Origin: an uncultured Porphyromonas sp.
GTDB taxonomy: Bacteria; Bacteroidota; Bacteroidia; Bacteroidales; Porphyromonadaceae
Length of the DNA stretch: 23,349 bases
Direction: 5' to 3'
Assembly (NCBI GenBank): GCA_900538385.1
Contig: UWSO01000033.1
Coordinates: 1-23,349, forward strand
The notes below the pieces were generated by a model, which had not been told where the DNA came from, searched no databases, and saw only the letters and a program-made list of their open reading frames with translations. A program made the translations under genes and the position numbers. Positions 15,786-23,349 of this stretch are shown one piece after another; position 1 is the first letter of the stretch; the number at the start of each line of letters is the position of its first letter.

Positions 15786-16688
15786 TTAGTCCATTATCTT
15801 CAGGTAAAGCTGGTCGATGATGCCGTCCGCCACACCAATTGTTGGTACGATCACCTGATCAGCATGTAGGGCCGCGACGACTCTGGTGAAGAGCTCACCC
15901 GCCGGGACAATCACATCGGAGCGGTCGGGCTTTAGATTAAAGCGGGTCATACGCTGCTCATCCGTCAGTGCCGCCAGCGTCTCGTAGATCTCCTGCAGCG
16001 CCTCAGCAGAGATGAAGCGGGTATTAGGCTTAGCGAGGTCGGTCGTGCCGTTGAGTCGAGCAAGCCGGTTGATATTGCCACCCGTACCAACGATGGTCGC
16101 AGCTCCATACTCGCTATACAGCTCCGAGAGATACTGATCGAAAGCCTGAAAGGTCGCATCTCGCACCACCCCGCTCAGCATGCGTACCGTACCTATATCG
16201 AAAGAGCGTGTAGCGACAGGCTCTCCGCCCACATAGAGGTTTAACTCTGTGCTACCTCCACCCACATCCATAAAGAGGTAGTTGCGATCTGTCGTGATGA
16301 TGCGGTGTATCTTGCTTTGTGCCACAAGAGCAGCCTCCTCCTCACCAGAGATCACCTCTATCTCTATACCAGTCTTGCGTAGCACCTTATCCACGATCTC
16401 ATCAGCATTGCTCGCCTCTCGCATCGCTGAGGTAGCGCAGGCTCGATAGTGAGCCACGTCGTAGATCTTCATCAGATGCTTGTAGACCTTCATAAGAGAG
16501 AGTATATCACGCTGCTTCCTCTTAGATATCTGCCCAGAGATGAAAGCATCTTCGCCCAGTCGGAGTGGCACACGCAGGAGCTGCACCTTACTGAGCGGTT
16601 GCTCGGAGAGGTCACTATTGACGCACTTGATCAGGAGCCGCACGGCATTCGAGCCGATGTCGATGGCGGCGAGGTTGAGCTTTCTCAT
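15786..16688 (-). CDS. ppx: Ppx/GppA-family exopolyphosphatase (short form)
   Basis: A 300-residue member of the ASKHA-fold Ppx/GppA phosphatases, which hydrolyse terminal phosphate from polyphosphate and/or (p)ppGpp. The phosphate-1 loop AAIDIGSNAVRLLI (7-20), the conserved ATSAMREASN (85-94), catalytic-region glutamates in ISGEEEA (113-119) and the second phosphate loop DVGGGSTEL (141-149) are all present. It has only the two N-terminal ASKHA lobes; the C-terminal HD-like domain of E. coli Ppx (about 500 residues) is absent, as in many short homologues. Its start overlaps the ppk stop by 4 nt (ATGA), indicating translational coupling. The pairing with ppk favours polyphosphate as the substrate. 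Confidence 0.92.
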   Translation of the reverse strand: MRKLNLAAIDIGSNAVRLLIKCVNSDLSEQPLSKVQLLRVPLRLGEDAFISGQISKRKQRDILSLMKVYKHLMKIYDVAHYRACATSAMREASNADEIVDKVLRKTGIEIEVISGEEEAALVAQSKIHRIITTDRNYLFMDVGGGSTELNLYVGGEPVATRSFDIGTVRMLSGVVRDATFQAFDQYLSELYSEYGAATIVGTGGNINRLARLNGTTDLAKPNTRFISAEALQEIYETLAALTDEQRMTRFNLKPDRSDVIVPAGELFTRVVAALHADQVIVPTIGVADGIIDQLYLKIMD

Positions 16689-18784
16689 ATCTTCGTATCA
16701 GTGTCTATATCTTGCTGTAGGTAGTAAGCGTAGAGGTCGGTCTGCGAGCGGTACCATGGCGTCGGAGCATCCTCACGCCGAGGACGTCCATCGTGACTGT
16801 TGACGTAGTGTCCCTGCGAGACATCTTGCAGTCCGCACGCCACGATGTGATGCAGGTCTCGCTGTATCTCCTTATCGTAGACAGGAGCCACCACCTCGAT
16901 ACGACGATCCAAGTTGCGCTGCATCCAGTCGGCTGATCCGATATAGTAGAGCGGATCGTCATTATTGCAAAAGATAAAGATGCGCGAGTGCTCTAGATAG
17001 CGATCTATGATGCCATAGACGCGAATGTTTTCGCTCACCCCCTTGACACCTGGCACCAGCGAACAGTTACCACGCACCAAGAGGTCAACGTCCACACCCG
17101 CCTGAGAGGCTGCGTAGAGACGCTTGGTGAGGGCAGGATCGACGATGTGATTTACCTTGACCATAATGTAGGCAGGCTTGCCCGCGAGCTTATTTTTGAT
17201 CTCACGATTGATCAGAATGATAAAGCGACGACGCATATCATTTGGCGAAACCAGTAACTCCTTAAAGTGAGTATCCAGGTAAGGCTTCTCAATGTACTTA
17301 AAGACATCCGCCACCTCCCTCGCCACACTCTTATTAGCCGTCATCAGCATCACGTCGGTGTAGACACGAGCTGTGCCCTCGTGCATATTGCCCGTACCGA
17401 TGCAGGCTATATCTCCATGTCGGGTCGTGATATGGACCAGCTTGCTATGTATCTTCAGCGTTTCAGGACCAAAGAGCACATTGATGCCCGCCTCGATCAT
17501 CTCCTTAGCCCAGGCTATGTTGCTCTCCTCGTCAAAGCGTGCCAGCAGCTCCACGACGACCGTCACTTTCTTGCCATTCTTAGCCGCAGCGATCAGAGCA
17601 TTGATCACGTTCGAGTCCTTAGCGACACGGTAGAGTGTACACTTGATCCCCCGCACCTCATCGCTAATAGCTGCCTCACGCAGGAGACGCAGGAAGCGGT
17701 TGAAACTGTGATAGGGGAAGTGCAAGTGCCGATCTCGATGCAGCACCTGATCAATCATACTCTCTGTGAAGTCGATGCCATCGCCTAGGATCGGTGTCTG
17801 TGGCGGATTACACAAGTCTTGGCGACCGCACTTAGGAAAGTCCATCAGATCACGCAGATTGTGGTAACGCCCGCCCGCCACCTTGGCATCGTTGCTGTCT
17901 AGTCCTGCCTTGCGAAAGATCTTATTGCGCAGCGAGCCAGGCATATCGGCATCGTAGACCACACGGAGCATCTCGCCCTTGCGACGGCGACGCAGACCCT
18001 TAGAGACACGCTGCACCACACCCACATCGACATCCTCCTCGCGAATGTCCATCTCCGCATCCTTGGTAAACTTGAAGGTGTAAGCCTCAAAGTCATTGCA
18101 CCGCAAGCCCGCAAAGATATACTTAAGGTTGAAGCGGATCACATCGTCGAGGAACATGATGCAGACCCTCCCCTCCTCATCGTCTGCGATGCGGATAAAT
18201 CGGCCGAACTTCTCCACAGGCGCCTTGATGATGCCGACACTCTGACGCAGTGGTTTGTCACTCCCCTGCTCTAGCTCCTTCATCTGCACCGCTAGGTAGA
18301 TCGACTCCTCTATCTGATCTGCCGAAAAGTCCATCTTGCGCAGCGAGAGCGGATTGGTACTCGCCCCCAACTGCCGAATATAGAAGTCAAAGACCTGCTC
18401 CTCCTGTCGCGGTGTCAGCTCTCGCTCATTGACTACTCGTATGCCCGCCTCAGCGAGATCATCCAGTGCCTGTTGAAAGTTCTCCTCAAAGGTCTCAGCA
18501 TACTCCTTATTGATTTTATAGATCTTACGAAGCGTCCGCTCCGCCTCCTTACGCTGCGGTGCTGACAGATCCTCGTCCTCTGCGATGCGACGTAGCGAAG
18601 CCACACGCACACGAAAGAACTCGTCCAGATTGTTTGAGTAGATGCCCAAGAAGTTCAGTCGCTCCATCAGCGGGACATCCTCTCGCGCACTCTCTAGGAG
18701 GATGCGCCGATTGAAGTACATCCAGCTTATATCTCGATCTATGTAGGGGAATTTATTCACTTTGCGTTTCGTTGTCTTGCCCAT
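16685..18784 (-). CDS. ppk1: Polyphosphate kinase 1
   Basis: A 699-residue membrane-associated enzyme that polymerises the gamma-phosphate of ATP into polyphosphate. The N-terminal domain is recognisable by DRDISWMYFNRRIL (16-29) and NNLDEFFRVRVASL (51-64). The catalytic half has two phospholipase-D-like HKD-type sites: ETLKIHSKLVHI with the histidine expected to be autophosphorylated (His446), and EHSRIFIF with His599 followed by YIGSADWMQRNLDRRIEV. RVAKDSNVINALIAAAKNGK (387-406) is also typical. Length matches the E. coli enzyme (about 690). A basic N-terminus (KTTKRKVNK) precedes the fold. Overlap with the downstream ppx gene makes one operon; an upstream -7 box lies at 18810-18817. Confidence 0.97.
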   Translation of the reverse strand: MGKTTKRKVNKFPYIDRDISWMYFNRRILLESAREDVPLMERLNFLGIYSNNLDEFFRVRVASLRRIAEDEDLSAPQRKEAERTLRKIYKINKEYAETFEENFQQALDDLAEAGIRVVNERELTPRQEEQVFDFYIRQLGASTNPLSLRKMDFSADQIEESIYLAVQMKELEQGSDKPLRQSVGIIKAPVEKFGRFIRIADDEEGRVCIMFLDDVIRFNLKYIFAGLRCNDFEAYTFKFTKDAEMDIREEDVDVGVVQRVSKGLRRRRKGEMLRVVYDADMPGSLRNKIFRKAGLDSNDAKVAGGRYHNLRDLMDFPKCGRQDLCNPPQTPILGDGIDFTESMIDQVLHRDRHLHFPYHSFNRFLRLLREAAISDEVRGIKCTLYRVAKDSNVINALIAAAKNGKKVTVVVELLARFDEESNIAWAKEMIEAGINVLFGPETLKIHSKLVHITTRHGDIACIGTGNMHEGTARVYTDVMLMTANKSVAREVADVFKYIEKPYLDTHFKELLVSPNDMRRRFIILINREIKNKLAGKPAYIMVKVNHIVDPALTKRLYAASQAGVDVDLLVRGNCSLVPGVKGVSENIRVYGIIDRYLEHSRIFIFCNNDDPLYYIGSADWMQRNLDRRIEVVAPVYDKEIQRDLHHIVACGLQDVSQGHYVNSHDGRPRREDAPTPWYRSQTDLYAYYLQQDIDTDTKI

Positions 18785-18809
18785 AAGTTGCGATACAATG
18801 GTATTTAGG

Positions 18810-18817
18810 CAAATGTA
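18810..18817 (-). promoter_or_regulatory. Putative -7 box (TACATTTG) of the ppk-ppx operon
   Basis: Minus-strand TACATTTG lies 25 nt before the ppk start, in the 81-bp gap after the UDP-glucose dehydrogenase gene. No good -33 element is seen. Next to the dehydrogenase stop, a weak GGGAG/CTCCC stem (18844-18862) might act as its terminator. Confidence 0.4.
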
Positions 18818-18865
18818 CCACTTGTATGTTGAGGAACTGTTAAGGGAGCTTATCCCCCTCCCGCT

Positions 18866-20104
18866 TTAGTCTCGGCGGAAGATGTCTCGTGTGTAGACCC
18901 GCTCGGCGACATCGTCGAGGTCGGCGTGGTAGCGGTTCGTAATGATCGCCTGAGAGCGAGCCTTAAAGGTCGCTAAGTCGTTCTCCACGAGGCTCCCGAA
19001 GAAGGTCGTATGCTGCGCCAGCGTAGGCTCGTAGATGATCACCTTAGCCCCCTTTGCCTTGATGCGCTTCATCACCCCCTGGATCGAAGAGTGGCGGAAG
19101 TTGTCACTGTGGCTCTTCATCGTCAGGCGGTAAATGCCGATGACGCACTCACGCTCTTGCGTCGGGTCGTACTGATTCTCCTCCATATAGCTATAATAGC
19201 CAGCCATCTTGAGGACCTGATCAGCGATGAAGTCCTTGCGCGTACGGTTACTCGCCACAATCGCGCCGATGATGTTTTGCGGCACAGCATCGTAGTTAGC
19301 GAGGAGCTGCTTCGTATCCTTAGGCAGGCAATAGCCCCCATAGCCAAAGGAGGGATTGTTGTAGTGATCACCAATGCGGGGATCTAGGCAAACGCCCTCG
19401 ATGATGCTCTTGCTATCCAGCTCCTTAAGCTCGGCATAGGTGTCCAGCTCATTAAAGTAAGAAACCCGCAGCGCTAGGTAAGTATTGGCAAAAAGCTTGA
19501 CCGCCTCAGCCTCTGTCGTACCCATCAGCAGCACAGGCATATCTTGGCGAATGGCCCCCTCACGTATCAGCTCGGCAAAGCGCTCAGCACCCTCCCGCTG
19601 ATGCGCGCTCTGCTTGTCATAACCCACGATAATGCGCGAAGGGTAAAGGTTGTCGTAGAGAGCCTTACTCTCACGGAGGAACTCTGGCGCAAAGAGGATA
19701 TCGTCGTAGTCCATCAATTCGCGCAGATGAGCCGTGTAGCCAACGGGGACGGTTGACTTAATCACAATCGTTGCTGCGGGATTGCAGGCACGTACGGCAG
19801 CGACCACCGCCTCGACGGCAGAGGTGTTGAAGAAGTTCTGCACCGAGTCATAGTTGGTCGGCGTAGCCACCACGACAAAGTCCGCCCCTCGGTAAGCCTC
19901 CTCGGCATCTAGCGTAGTACGCAGCCGGAGCTGTCGTGTCGCCAGGTACTCCTCGAGGTAGTCGTCCTGTATCGGTGACTTACGCTGATTGATTAGGTCC
20001 ACCCGCTCGGGCAGTATGTCCACGCCCACCACCTCGTGGTGCTGTGCCAAGAGTACCGCCACCGAGAGTCCCACATAGCCCATGCCTGCGACTGCTATCT
20101 TCAT
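18866..20104 (-). CDS. ugd: UDP-glucose 6-dehydrogenase
   Basis: A 412-residue cytoplasmic enzyme that oxidises UDP-glucose to UDP-glucuronate with two NAD, supplying precursors for surface polysaccharide. The start at 20104 is chosen because the N-terminal Rossmann strand begins at MKIAVAGMGYVGLS, and the 16 residues encoded upstream look like non-coding leader. Motifs are GMGYVGLS (7-14), ATPTNYD (80-86), STVPVGYT (117-124), FAPEFLRESKAL (138-149) and the catalytic cysteine Cys259 in FGYGGYCLPKDTKQL. Lys203 and Asn207 in AVKLFANTYLA are the conserved active-site pair. The C-terminal UDP-binding domain is complete. It stands alone, without neighbouring glycosyltransferases, preceded by the repeat-rich gap at 20105-20578. 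Confidence 0.95.
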   Translation of the reverse strand: MKIAVAGMGYVGLSVAVLLAQHHEVVGVDILPERVDLINQRKSPIQDDYLEEYLATRQLRLRTTLDAEEAYRGADFVVVATPTNYDSVQNFFNTSAVEAVVAAVRACNPAATIVIKSTVPVGYTAHLRELMDYDDILFAPEFLRESKALYDNLYPSRIIVGYDKQSAHQREGAERFAELIREGAIRQDMPVLLMGTTEAEAVKLFANTYLALRVSYFNELDTYAELKELDSKSIIEGVCLDPRIGDHYNNPSFGYGGYCLPKDTKQLLANYDAVPQNIIGAIVASNRTRKDFIADQVLKMAGYYSYMEENQYDPTQERECVIGIYRLTMKSHSDNFRHSSIQGVMKRIKAKGAKVIIYEPTLAQHTTFFGSLVENDLATFKARSQAIITNRYHADLDDVAERVYTRDIFRRD

Positions 20105-20138
20105 ACGTTCAGAGATTAGATTGTAGTAAGTGCTTGGA

Positions 20139-20146
20139 CAAAAATA
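20139..20146 (-). promoter_or_regulatory. Putative -7 box (TATTTTTG) of ugd
   Basis: Minus-strand TATTTTTG lies about 35 nt before the chosen ugd start. It would overlap the coding region if the longer reading frame (start at 20152) were used, which supports 20104. No clear -33 TTG is found. Confidence 0.4.
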
Positions 20147-20192
20147 CAACAATTAGTTGATAGCGACTCCCCACACTGACTTCACACCCGTC

Positions 20193-20392
20193 ACTCCGAT
20201 CGCTTTGCTTCATTCTGATTGTTCCGATCCACTCTGATCACTCCGATCCACTCTGATACCTCCGATCCACTCTGATACCTCTGATACCTCCGATCACTCC
20301 GATCCACTCTGATACCTCTAACACCTCCGATCACTCCGATCTTTCCGATCCTCTCTGATCACTCTGATACCTCCGATACCACTTCCTCCGAA
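20193..20392. repeat. GATC-dense array of imperfect 9-10-bp units
   Basis: Roughly 18-19 consecutive imperfect units of the form (A/C)CTC(C/T)GAT(A/C), some with an extra C, run from about 20211 to 20392, with an isolated unit at 20193. Because 9- and 10-bp units alternate irregularly, no long reading frame results. I count 11 GATC tetramers within about 185 bp. The array abuts the composite repeat at 20391-20505 and lies between the promoter region of ugd and the end of the receptor gene. Confidence 0.85.
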
Positions 20393-20505
20393 GAAAACAG
20401 AAATACTTCGGAAGAATCAAACGATACTTCGGAAGAATCAAACGATACTTCGGAAGAATTTGCCCATTTCCTCCGTGGATATTTTCAATTTCCTCGGGAG
20501 GAAAT
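20391..20505 (-). repeat. Composite intergenic repeat, locus 3
   Basis: Read on the minus strand this copy runs A-B-21mers like locus 2. A compact palindrome (ATTTCCTC-GG-GAGGAAAT, 20488-20505) and GGAGGAAATGGGCAAATTC are followed by 21-bp units at 20447-20467, 20426-20446 and 20405-20425. The last two are identical and begin ATTCTTCCGAAGT on the minus strand; the first diverges in its last eight bases. A degenerate fourth unit (TTCTTCGGAGGAAGT) follows at 20391-20404. Confidence 0.85.
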
Positions 20506-20520
20506 CACACCTCTCAGCAA

Positions 20521-20548
20521 CCTCTTACGCTAGAATTAGCGCAAGAGG
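20521..20548 (-). terminator. Hairpin downstream of the receptor gene (terminator-like)
   Basis: A 12-bp stem with 4-nt loop (20521-20532 pairing with 20537-20548) lies 30 bp after the receptor stop. In RNA made from the minus strand the single non-Watson-Crick position is a G-U wobble, but in plus-strand RNA it is an A-C mismatch, so the structure is better formed in the receptor transcript. There is no strong T-tract after it. Confidence 0.55.
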
Positions 20549-20578
20549 CCGCAACAAAGGGAGTAAAGCGCGAAAGCG

Positions 20579-23017
20579 TCAGATACCGAAGCGGTCGGTC
20601 GAGAGCTGTGTAGGCTCCTTCGTCTCTACCTTGTCAAAGCTACCGAACGTGTAGCTCAGATGGACTGAGAAGCGGGTATTGTAGCGCGAGGGCTGGAAGT
20701 CCACCTGATGGATGCCGTAGTTGACCCGCACCCGTGGCACACCCGCATTGAGGAGGTCGTCTCCCCGCAAGGTAAGGCTCCACTTCTTATCTTGGCTGGT
20801 CCACTTAGCACGACAAGCGAGGTTGTATATATCGCCTAGACTATAGTAGCCCTGTATGGCTCCATGCAGATAGCTTCCGTCTAGCCCGATGGTGATATTG
20901 TGCTTTTGGCTGAGCCTAAACTCATTAGATAGGGCGACATAGTACTGAGGCTTGGTGCACTGATAGGTCGGCTCGTAGGGAATGTCTAGCTTAACTGAGT
21001 TGAGCTGACCATTGAGGGTCAGGCGTGCACTCCACCACGGGGTCTGAGGTAGTGGTACGACAGCTCCGACACTGACATTATTGGAGTAGTGCCAGTTCCA
21101 TGTTTTGTAGACCAGACGACTCCTATCAGGGTCTAGGTACATCTGCTGCTCGAAGCGATGAGGCTGATAGTAACCGCTCAGGAAGAAGACATACCGCTGC
21201 TTGAAGATGTAGTTCACCTGCCCAAAATAAGTCACGTAAGGTCTGATCTGTGGATTACCCTCCCAGAGCTGATAGCGATCATCCGACCGGGAGAAGGGCT
21301 CACGCTCCCAATAGCTTGGGTCCCTCTTGACAGATTGTATATTCACCTGTAGAACATGGTTGGGATTGCGTGCGTAGCTGAGATTCGCCTGCGGGATAAT
21401 CTGAAAGGTCTCCTCCGCATCTATATAGTTGGCGTAGTCTCCGATTAAGGTTAGCCCCAGGCTTAGCCCATTACTAAACTGCTTTTTACCACCTATATAG
21501 AGGTCCGCCAGTAGCTCTTTACTGGTTCCTGACACTGCTTCATTTGGCACCTCCCGACCATTTTGCCAGAGGTAGGTTTGTCCATTGATCGTCTTGGAGT
21601 AGGAGACCTTGGAACCGTACGACAGACCCCAGCCACTCTCCCAGCTATGACTATTGTCGATATGCCCGCCCCACACCTGCGCGAGCTGATCACTCGTATA
21701 GCTCGTGGCATAAGGTGAGCGAGGAGACTGCTCCATACCATAGAGCACCTCTCTGTGATCCCGATAATGCGTGTAGAAGAGCCCCGCCAGCAAGTTGCCA
21801 CCCAAACTATAGTTTATGGCGACGTGATGCGTATTATCATTGCCTTTATTGAGTGACTCCAGAGGTGCACGCTCCTTTTGGTTGACTTGGTATCGGGTCG
21901 TACCCTCGGGAGGGGTCAAGCTCCCATAGTAGTCAACGGATAGCGCATGCCGCCCGAACTTATACCCCAGCTCGGCAAAGAGCGTATGCCTGTTATAGTT
22001 CGTGTAGCCCGTATTCTCTATCGCAAGCCCCTTGGTATAGCGACCAAAGGGGGCTATGTCGTAGATCAAGTCACTTCGAATTTTACCTAGACTACCCCTA
22101 TAATTGGCAGTGACGGAGAAGCCATTGGGAGCAGAGTAGTTGACACTACCACCCGCAGCGTAGTTGCTGTAGTACCGATTGCTATACTCGGTAAAGAGCT
22201 GACCAGAGGTGCCACTCAGAGGAGTGCCCGCAGCCTGCCCCTTGAAGACCACATTGATCGAAGCGCCCTTAGCTCGATAGCGGGCAATGGGAGTATAGGA
22301 GATCTCCACACTAGCGACCATCTCTCGGGGAATGCTCTTGAGGCGCTCGAGCAGCATATTCTGAGGGACATTCGAGGGCTGACCATTGAAGACCAAGGTA
22401 TAGCCATTGGTCCCCACGAGCGTCGGCACATCGCCCTGCATTGACATACCAGGGAGCTGTCCCAGCATCTCATAAGCGGTGGTGACAGAGCTATGCGCAA
22501 AGAGCTGATCAATATCGTAGCTCGGAGTGGTGCCATCAACGAGCTTCATGAGCGGACGCTCAGCCTTGACCACCACCTCGCCCAGTTCACCAGTTGCTTG
22601 ATCCATATAGAGCACGTCAGGCAGCGGAGCATCAAGGCTCACGCGAAGTGTCTGATACGCTAGATGGTTAACCTGAAGCCAATGAGCCCCCTCACCCGAA
22701 AGCTCGAAGGTCCCCCCATCGCTCGAAAGCGTCGTGGAGATCACCGTCGAATCAGCCGAAAGCAATATGACGGTCGCCATAGAGATAGGCTCCTGGGTCA
22801 CCCTATCTCTGAGCTGCCCACGGTAAATCTCTCCTTGCTGCGGCTGCGCGCTCTGAGGTTGCTGGGGTTGCCCTTTGACAGCCTGCCCACTGAGATCCTC
22901 TTTAACTGTTTGTCCGTTGGAACCTTCTTTAAGCGTTTGTCCGCTGAGGCTATGGGTGAGCATCAAGCTAACCACAACCAATATCGCGAGAAGTACGCCC
23001 TTTCTTCCTGGCATCAT
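20579..23017 (-). CDS. Outer-membrane beta-barrel protein with N-terminal carboxypeptidase-like regulatory domain (TonB receptor-like)
   Basis: An 812-residue exported protein. A signal peptide is clear (basic MMPGRKG, hydrophobic core 8-20, likely cleavage near residues 25-27). Residues 25-49 hold nearly three copies of a 9-residue repeat (SGQTLKEGS, NGQTVKEDL, SGQAVKG), followed by a Pro/Gln linker. Residues 63-148 resemble a CarboxypepD_reg-like domain (GQLRDRVTQEPISMATVILL). Residues 150-262 look like a plug domain (SVTTAYEMLGQLPGM, VASVEISYTPIARYRAKG), and from about 265 alternating aromatic strands form the barrel, ending with RFSVHLSYTFGSF and a short tail. The pattern fits the Bacteroidota outer-membrane barrel family related to TonB-dependent receptors. 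No SusD partner is adjacent, so the ligand is unknown. Confidence 0.88.
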   Translation of the reverse strand: MMPGRKGVLLAILVVVSLMLTHSLSGQTLKEGSNGQTVKEDLSGQAVKGQPQQPQSAQPQQGEIYRGQLRDRVTQEPISMATVILLSADSTVISTTLSSDGGTFELSGEGAHWLQVNHLAYQTLRVSLDAPLPDVLYMDQATGELGEVVVKAERPLMKLVDGTTPSYDIDQLFAHSSVTTAYEMLGQLPGMSMQGDVPTLVGTNGYTLVFNGQPSNVPQNMLLERLKSIPREMVASVEISYTPIARYRAKGASINVVFKGQAAGTPLSGTSGQLFTEYSNRYYSNYAAGGSVNYSAPNGFSVTANYRGSLGKIRSDLIYDIAPFGRYTKGLAIENTGYTNYNRHTLFAELGYKFGRHALSVDYYGSLTPPEGTTRYQVNQKERAPLESLNKGNDNTHHVAINYSLGGNLLAGLFYTHYRDHREVLYGMEQSPRSPYATSYTSDQLAQVWGGHIDNSHSWESGWGLSYGSKVSYSKTINGQTYLWQNGREVPNEAVSGTSKELLADLYIGGKKQFSNGLSLGLTLIGDYANYIDAEETFQIIPQANLSYARNPNHVLQVNIQSVKRDPSYWEREPFSRSDDRYQLWEGNPQIRPYVTYFGQVNYIFKQRYVFFLSGYYQPHRFEQQMYLDPDRSRLVYKTWNWHYSNNVSVGAVVPLPQTPWWSARLTLNGQLNSVKLDIPYEPTYQCTKPQYYVALSNEFRLSQKHNITIGLDGSYLHGAIQGYYSLGDIYNLACRAKWTSQDKKWSLTLRGDDLLNAGVPRVRVNYGIHQVDFQPSRYNTRFSVHLSYTFGSFDKVETKEPTQLSTDRFGI

Positions 23018-23054
23018 AGCTATTTTTATCTGTATTTAAATGCACTGCTTGTCG

Positions 23055-23083
23055 CAAAGATACTTTTTTTTTTAGATGCGCAA
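23055..23083 (-). promoter_or_regulatory. Promoter of the receptor gene with a 10-bp A/T homopolymer spacer
   Basis: On the minus strand, TTG (23083-23081) is followed by an 18-nt spacer and TATCTTTG (23062-23055), about 38 nt before the ATG. The spacer contains ten consecutive A residues (T10 on the plus strand, 23064-23073). Another TTG five bases further upstream would give a 23-nt spacer. A change in tract length would change the -33 to -7 spacing. Confidence 0.6.
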
Positions 23084-23130
23084 GCCAACACTGAGACCTC
23101 AACTCCGCAAATCTCACGACTAGCCCGATG

Positions 23131-23349
23131 AAACGAGTAGCACGCTGTATCGGCGCACGGCTAGTATCCAGCGAGAAAGCGCCTGTCTCCAGCAAAGCAA
23201 TACGACTTCTGTAGGGACGCTCGGTCTGAGCGTCCGTCGTAGTACAGCGAGACGAGTAGCGAAATATCGGGACACACGATCGTGTCCAGCGAAAGGCGTC
23301 CGTCTCCAGCAAAGCAATACGACTCCTGTAGGGACGCACGGTCTGTGCG
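23131..23349. repeat. Tandem ~118-bp intergenic repeat with conserved hairpin, running off the window
   Basis: Two copies begin near 23131 (ACGAGTAGC at 23133) and 23251 (ACGAGTAGC at 23252). Within them, 23185-23232 and 23302-23349 match at 45 of 48 positions, offset by 117 bp. Each copy ends in a hairpin. The first is GGACGCTC-GGTCT-GAGCGTCC (23215-23235). In the second the arm is GGACGCAC with GTGCG before the window ends, so the T-A pair is replaced by A-T. The first half of the unit is more diverged. On the minus strand the repeat reads as an open frame with a repeated peptide, but this is a by-product of the repeat. It lies upstream of the receptor promoter. Confidence 0.85.

Noticed and set aside
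20105..20152. Longer N-terminus for UDP-glucose dehydrogenase (start at 20152)
   Set aside because: The extra 16 residues precede a canonical Rossmann N-terminus and would overlap a -7 box at 20139-20146.
20193..20392. Possible replication origin, suggested by the GATC cluster
   Set aside because: No DnaA boxes (TTATCCACA-like) or AT-rich unwinding region are visible, and no dnaA or dnaN is nearby; GATC density alone is explained by the repeat unit.
22968..23339. Minus-strand ORF with a repeated peptide RPYRSRIALLET
   Set aside because: The peptide repeat follows directly from the ~118-bp DNA repeat, and the frame overlaps the promoter and start of the receptor gene; conservation is in the DNA hairpin, not the frame.

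Overview
The window looks like chromosomal DNA from a Porphyromonas-type member of the Bacteroidota. It has moderate GC. There are no strong Shine-Dalgarno sequences. Several genes are preceded by a Bacteroidota-type -7 box (TAnnTTTG). The gene set (glutamate dehydrogenase, 4-hydroxybutyrate CoA-transferase, Ppk1, an outer-membrane barrel protein with a carboxypeptidase-like regulatory domain) fits an asaccharolytic, amino-acid-fermenting Porphyromonas such as the P. asaccharolytica/P. uenonis group. The genus assignment is inferred from gene content and style, not from a database match.

Layout. Positions 478-6390 carry a plus-strand block: phospho-sugar mutase, a 748-residue TPR-like protein, phosphoglycerate kinase and a GNAT acetyltransferase, closed by a strong terminator at 6420. 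Positions 6700-10209 carry a minus-strand pair of ABC exporter half-transporters read from a promoter near 10320-10350. gdhA (glutamate dehydrogenase) lies at 10840-12177 on the plus strand with a good promoter and two hairpins after it. From 12330 to 23017 every gene is on the minus strand. In order of transcription these are: an outer-membrane beta-barrel receptor-like protein, UDP-glucose 6-dehydrogenase, polyphosphate kinase overlapping an exopolyphosphatase-family gene, a YqhD-type iron alcohol dehydrogenase, a 4-hydroxybutyrate-type CoA-transferase, and uracil-DNA glycosylase.

Function. gdhA, the CoA-transferase and the alcohol dehydrogenase could serve the route glutamate to 2-oxoglutarate to succinyl-CoA to 4-hydroxybutyrate to butyrate, known in P. 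gingivalis. ppk and ppx overlap by 4 nt and form a polyphosphate synthesis/turnover unit. The sugar mutase and UDP-glucose dehydrogenase both feed nucleotide-sugar and surface-polysaccharide synthesis.

The genes themselves are housekeeping or common accessory types. The unexplained material is intergenic. A composite repeat (21-bp tandem units carrying CTTCCGAAG, plus a CCTCGGGAG hairpin box and a third conserved box) occurs at three separate intergenic loci (15-132, 10486-10668, 20391-20505). A different 22-bp palindromic tandem array sits at 6477-6596. A GATC-dense array of 9-10-bp units sits at 20193-20392. A ~118-bp repeat with a compensated hairpin begins at 23131 and runs off the window. 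The receptor promoter contains a 10-bp homopolymer between its -33 and -7 boxes, which makes it a candidate phase-variable promoter. No tRNA, rRNA, IS element, CRISPR array or recognised riboswitch was seen.
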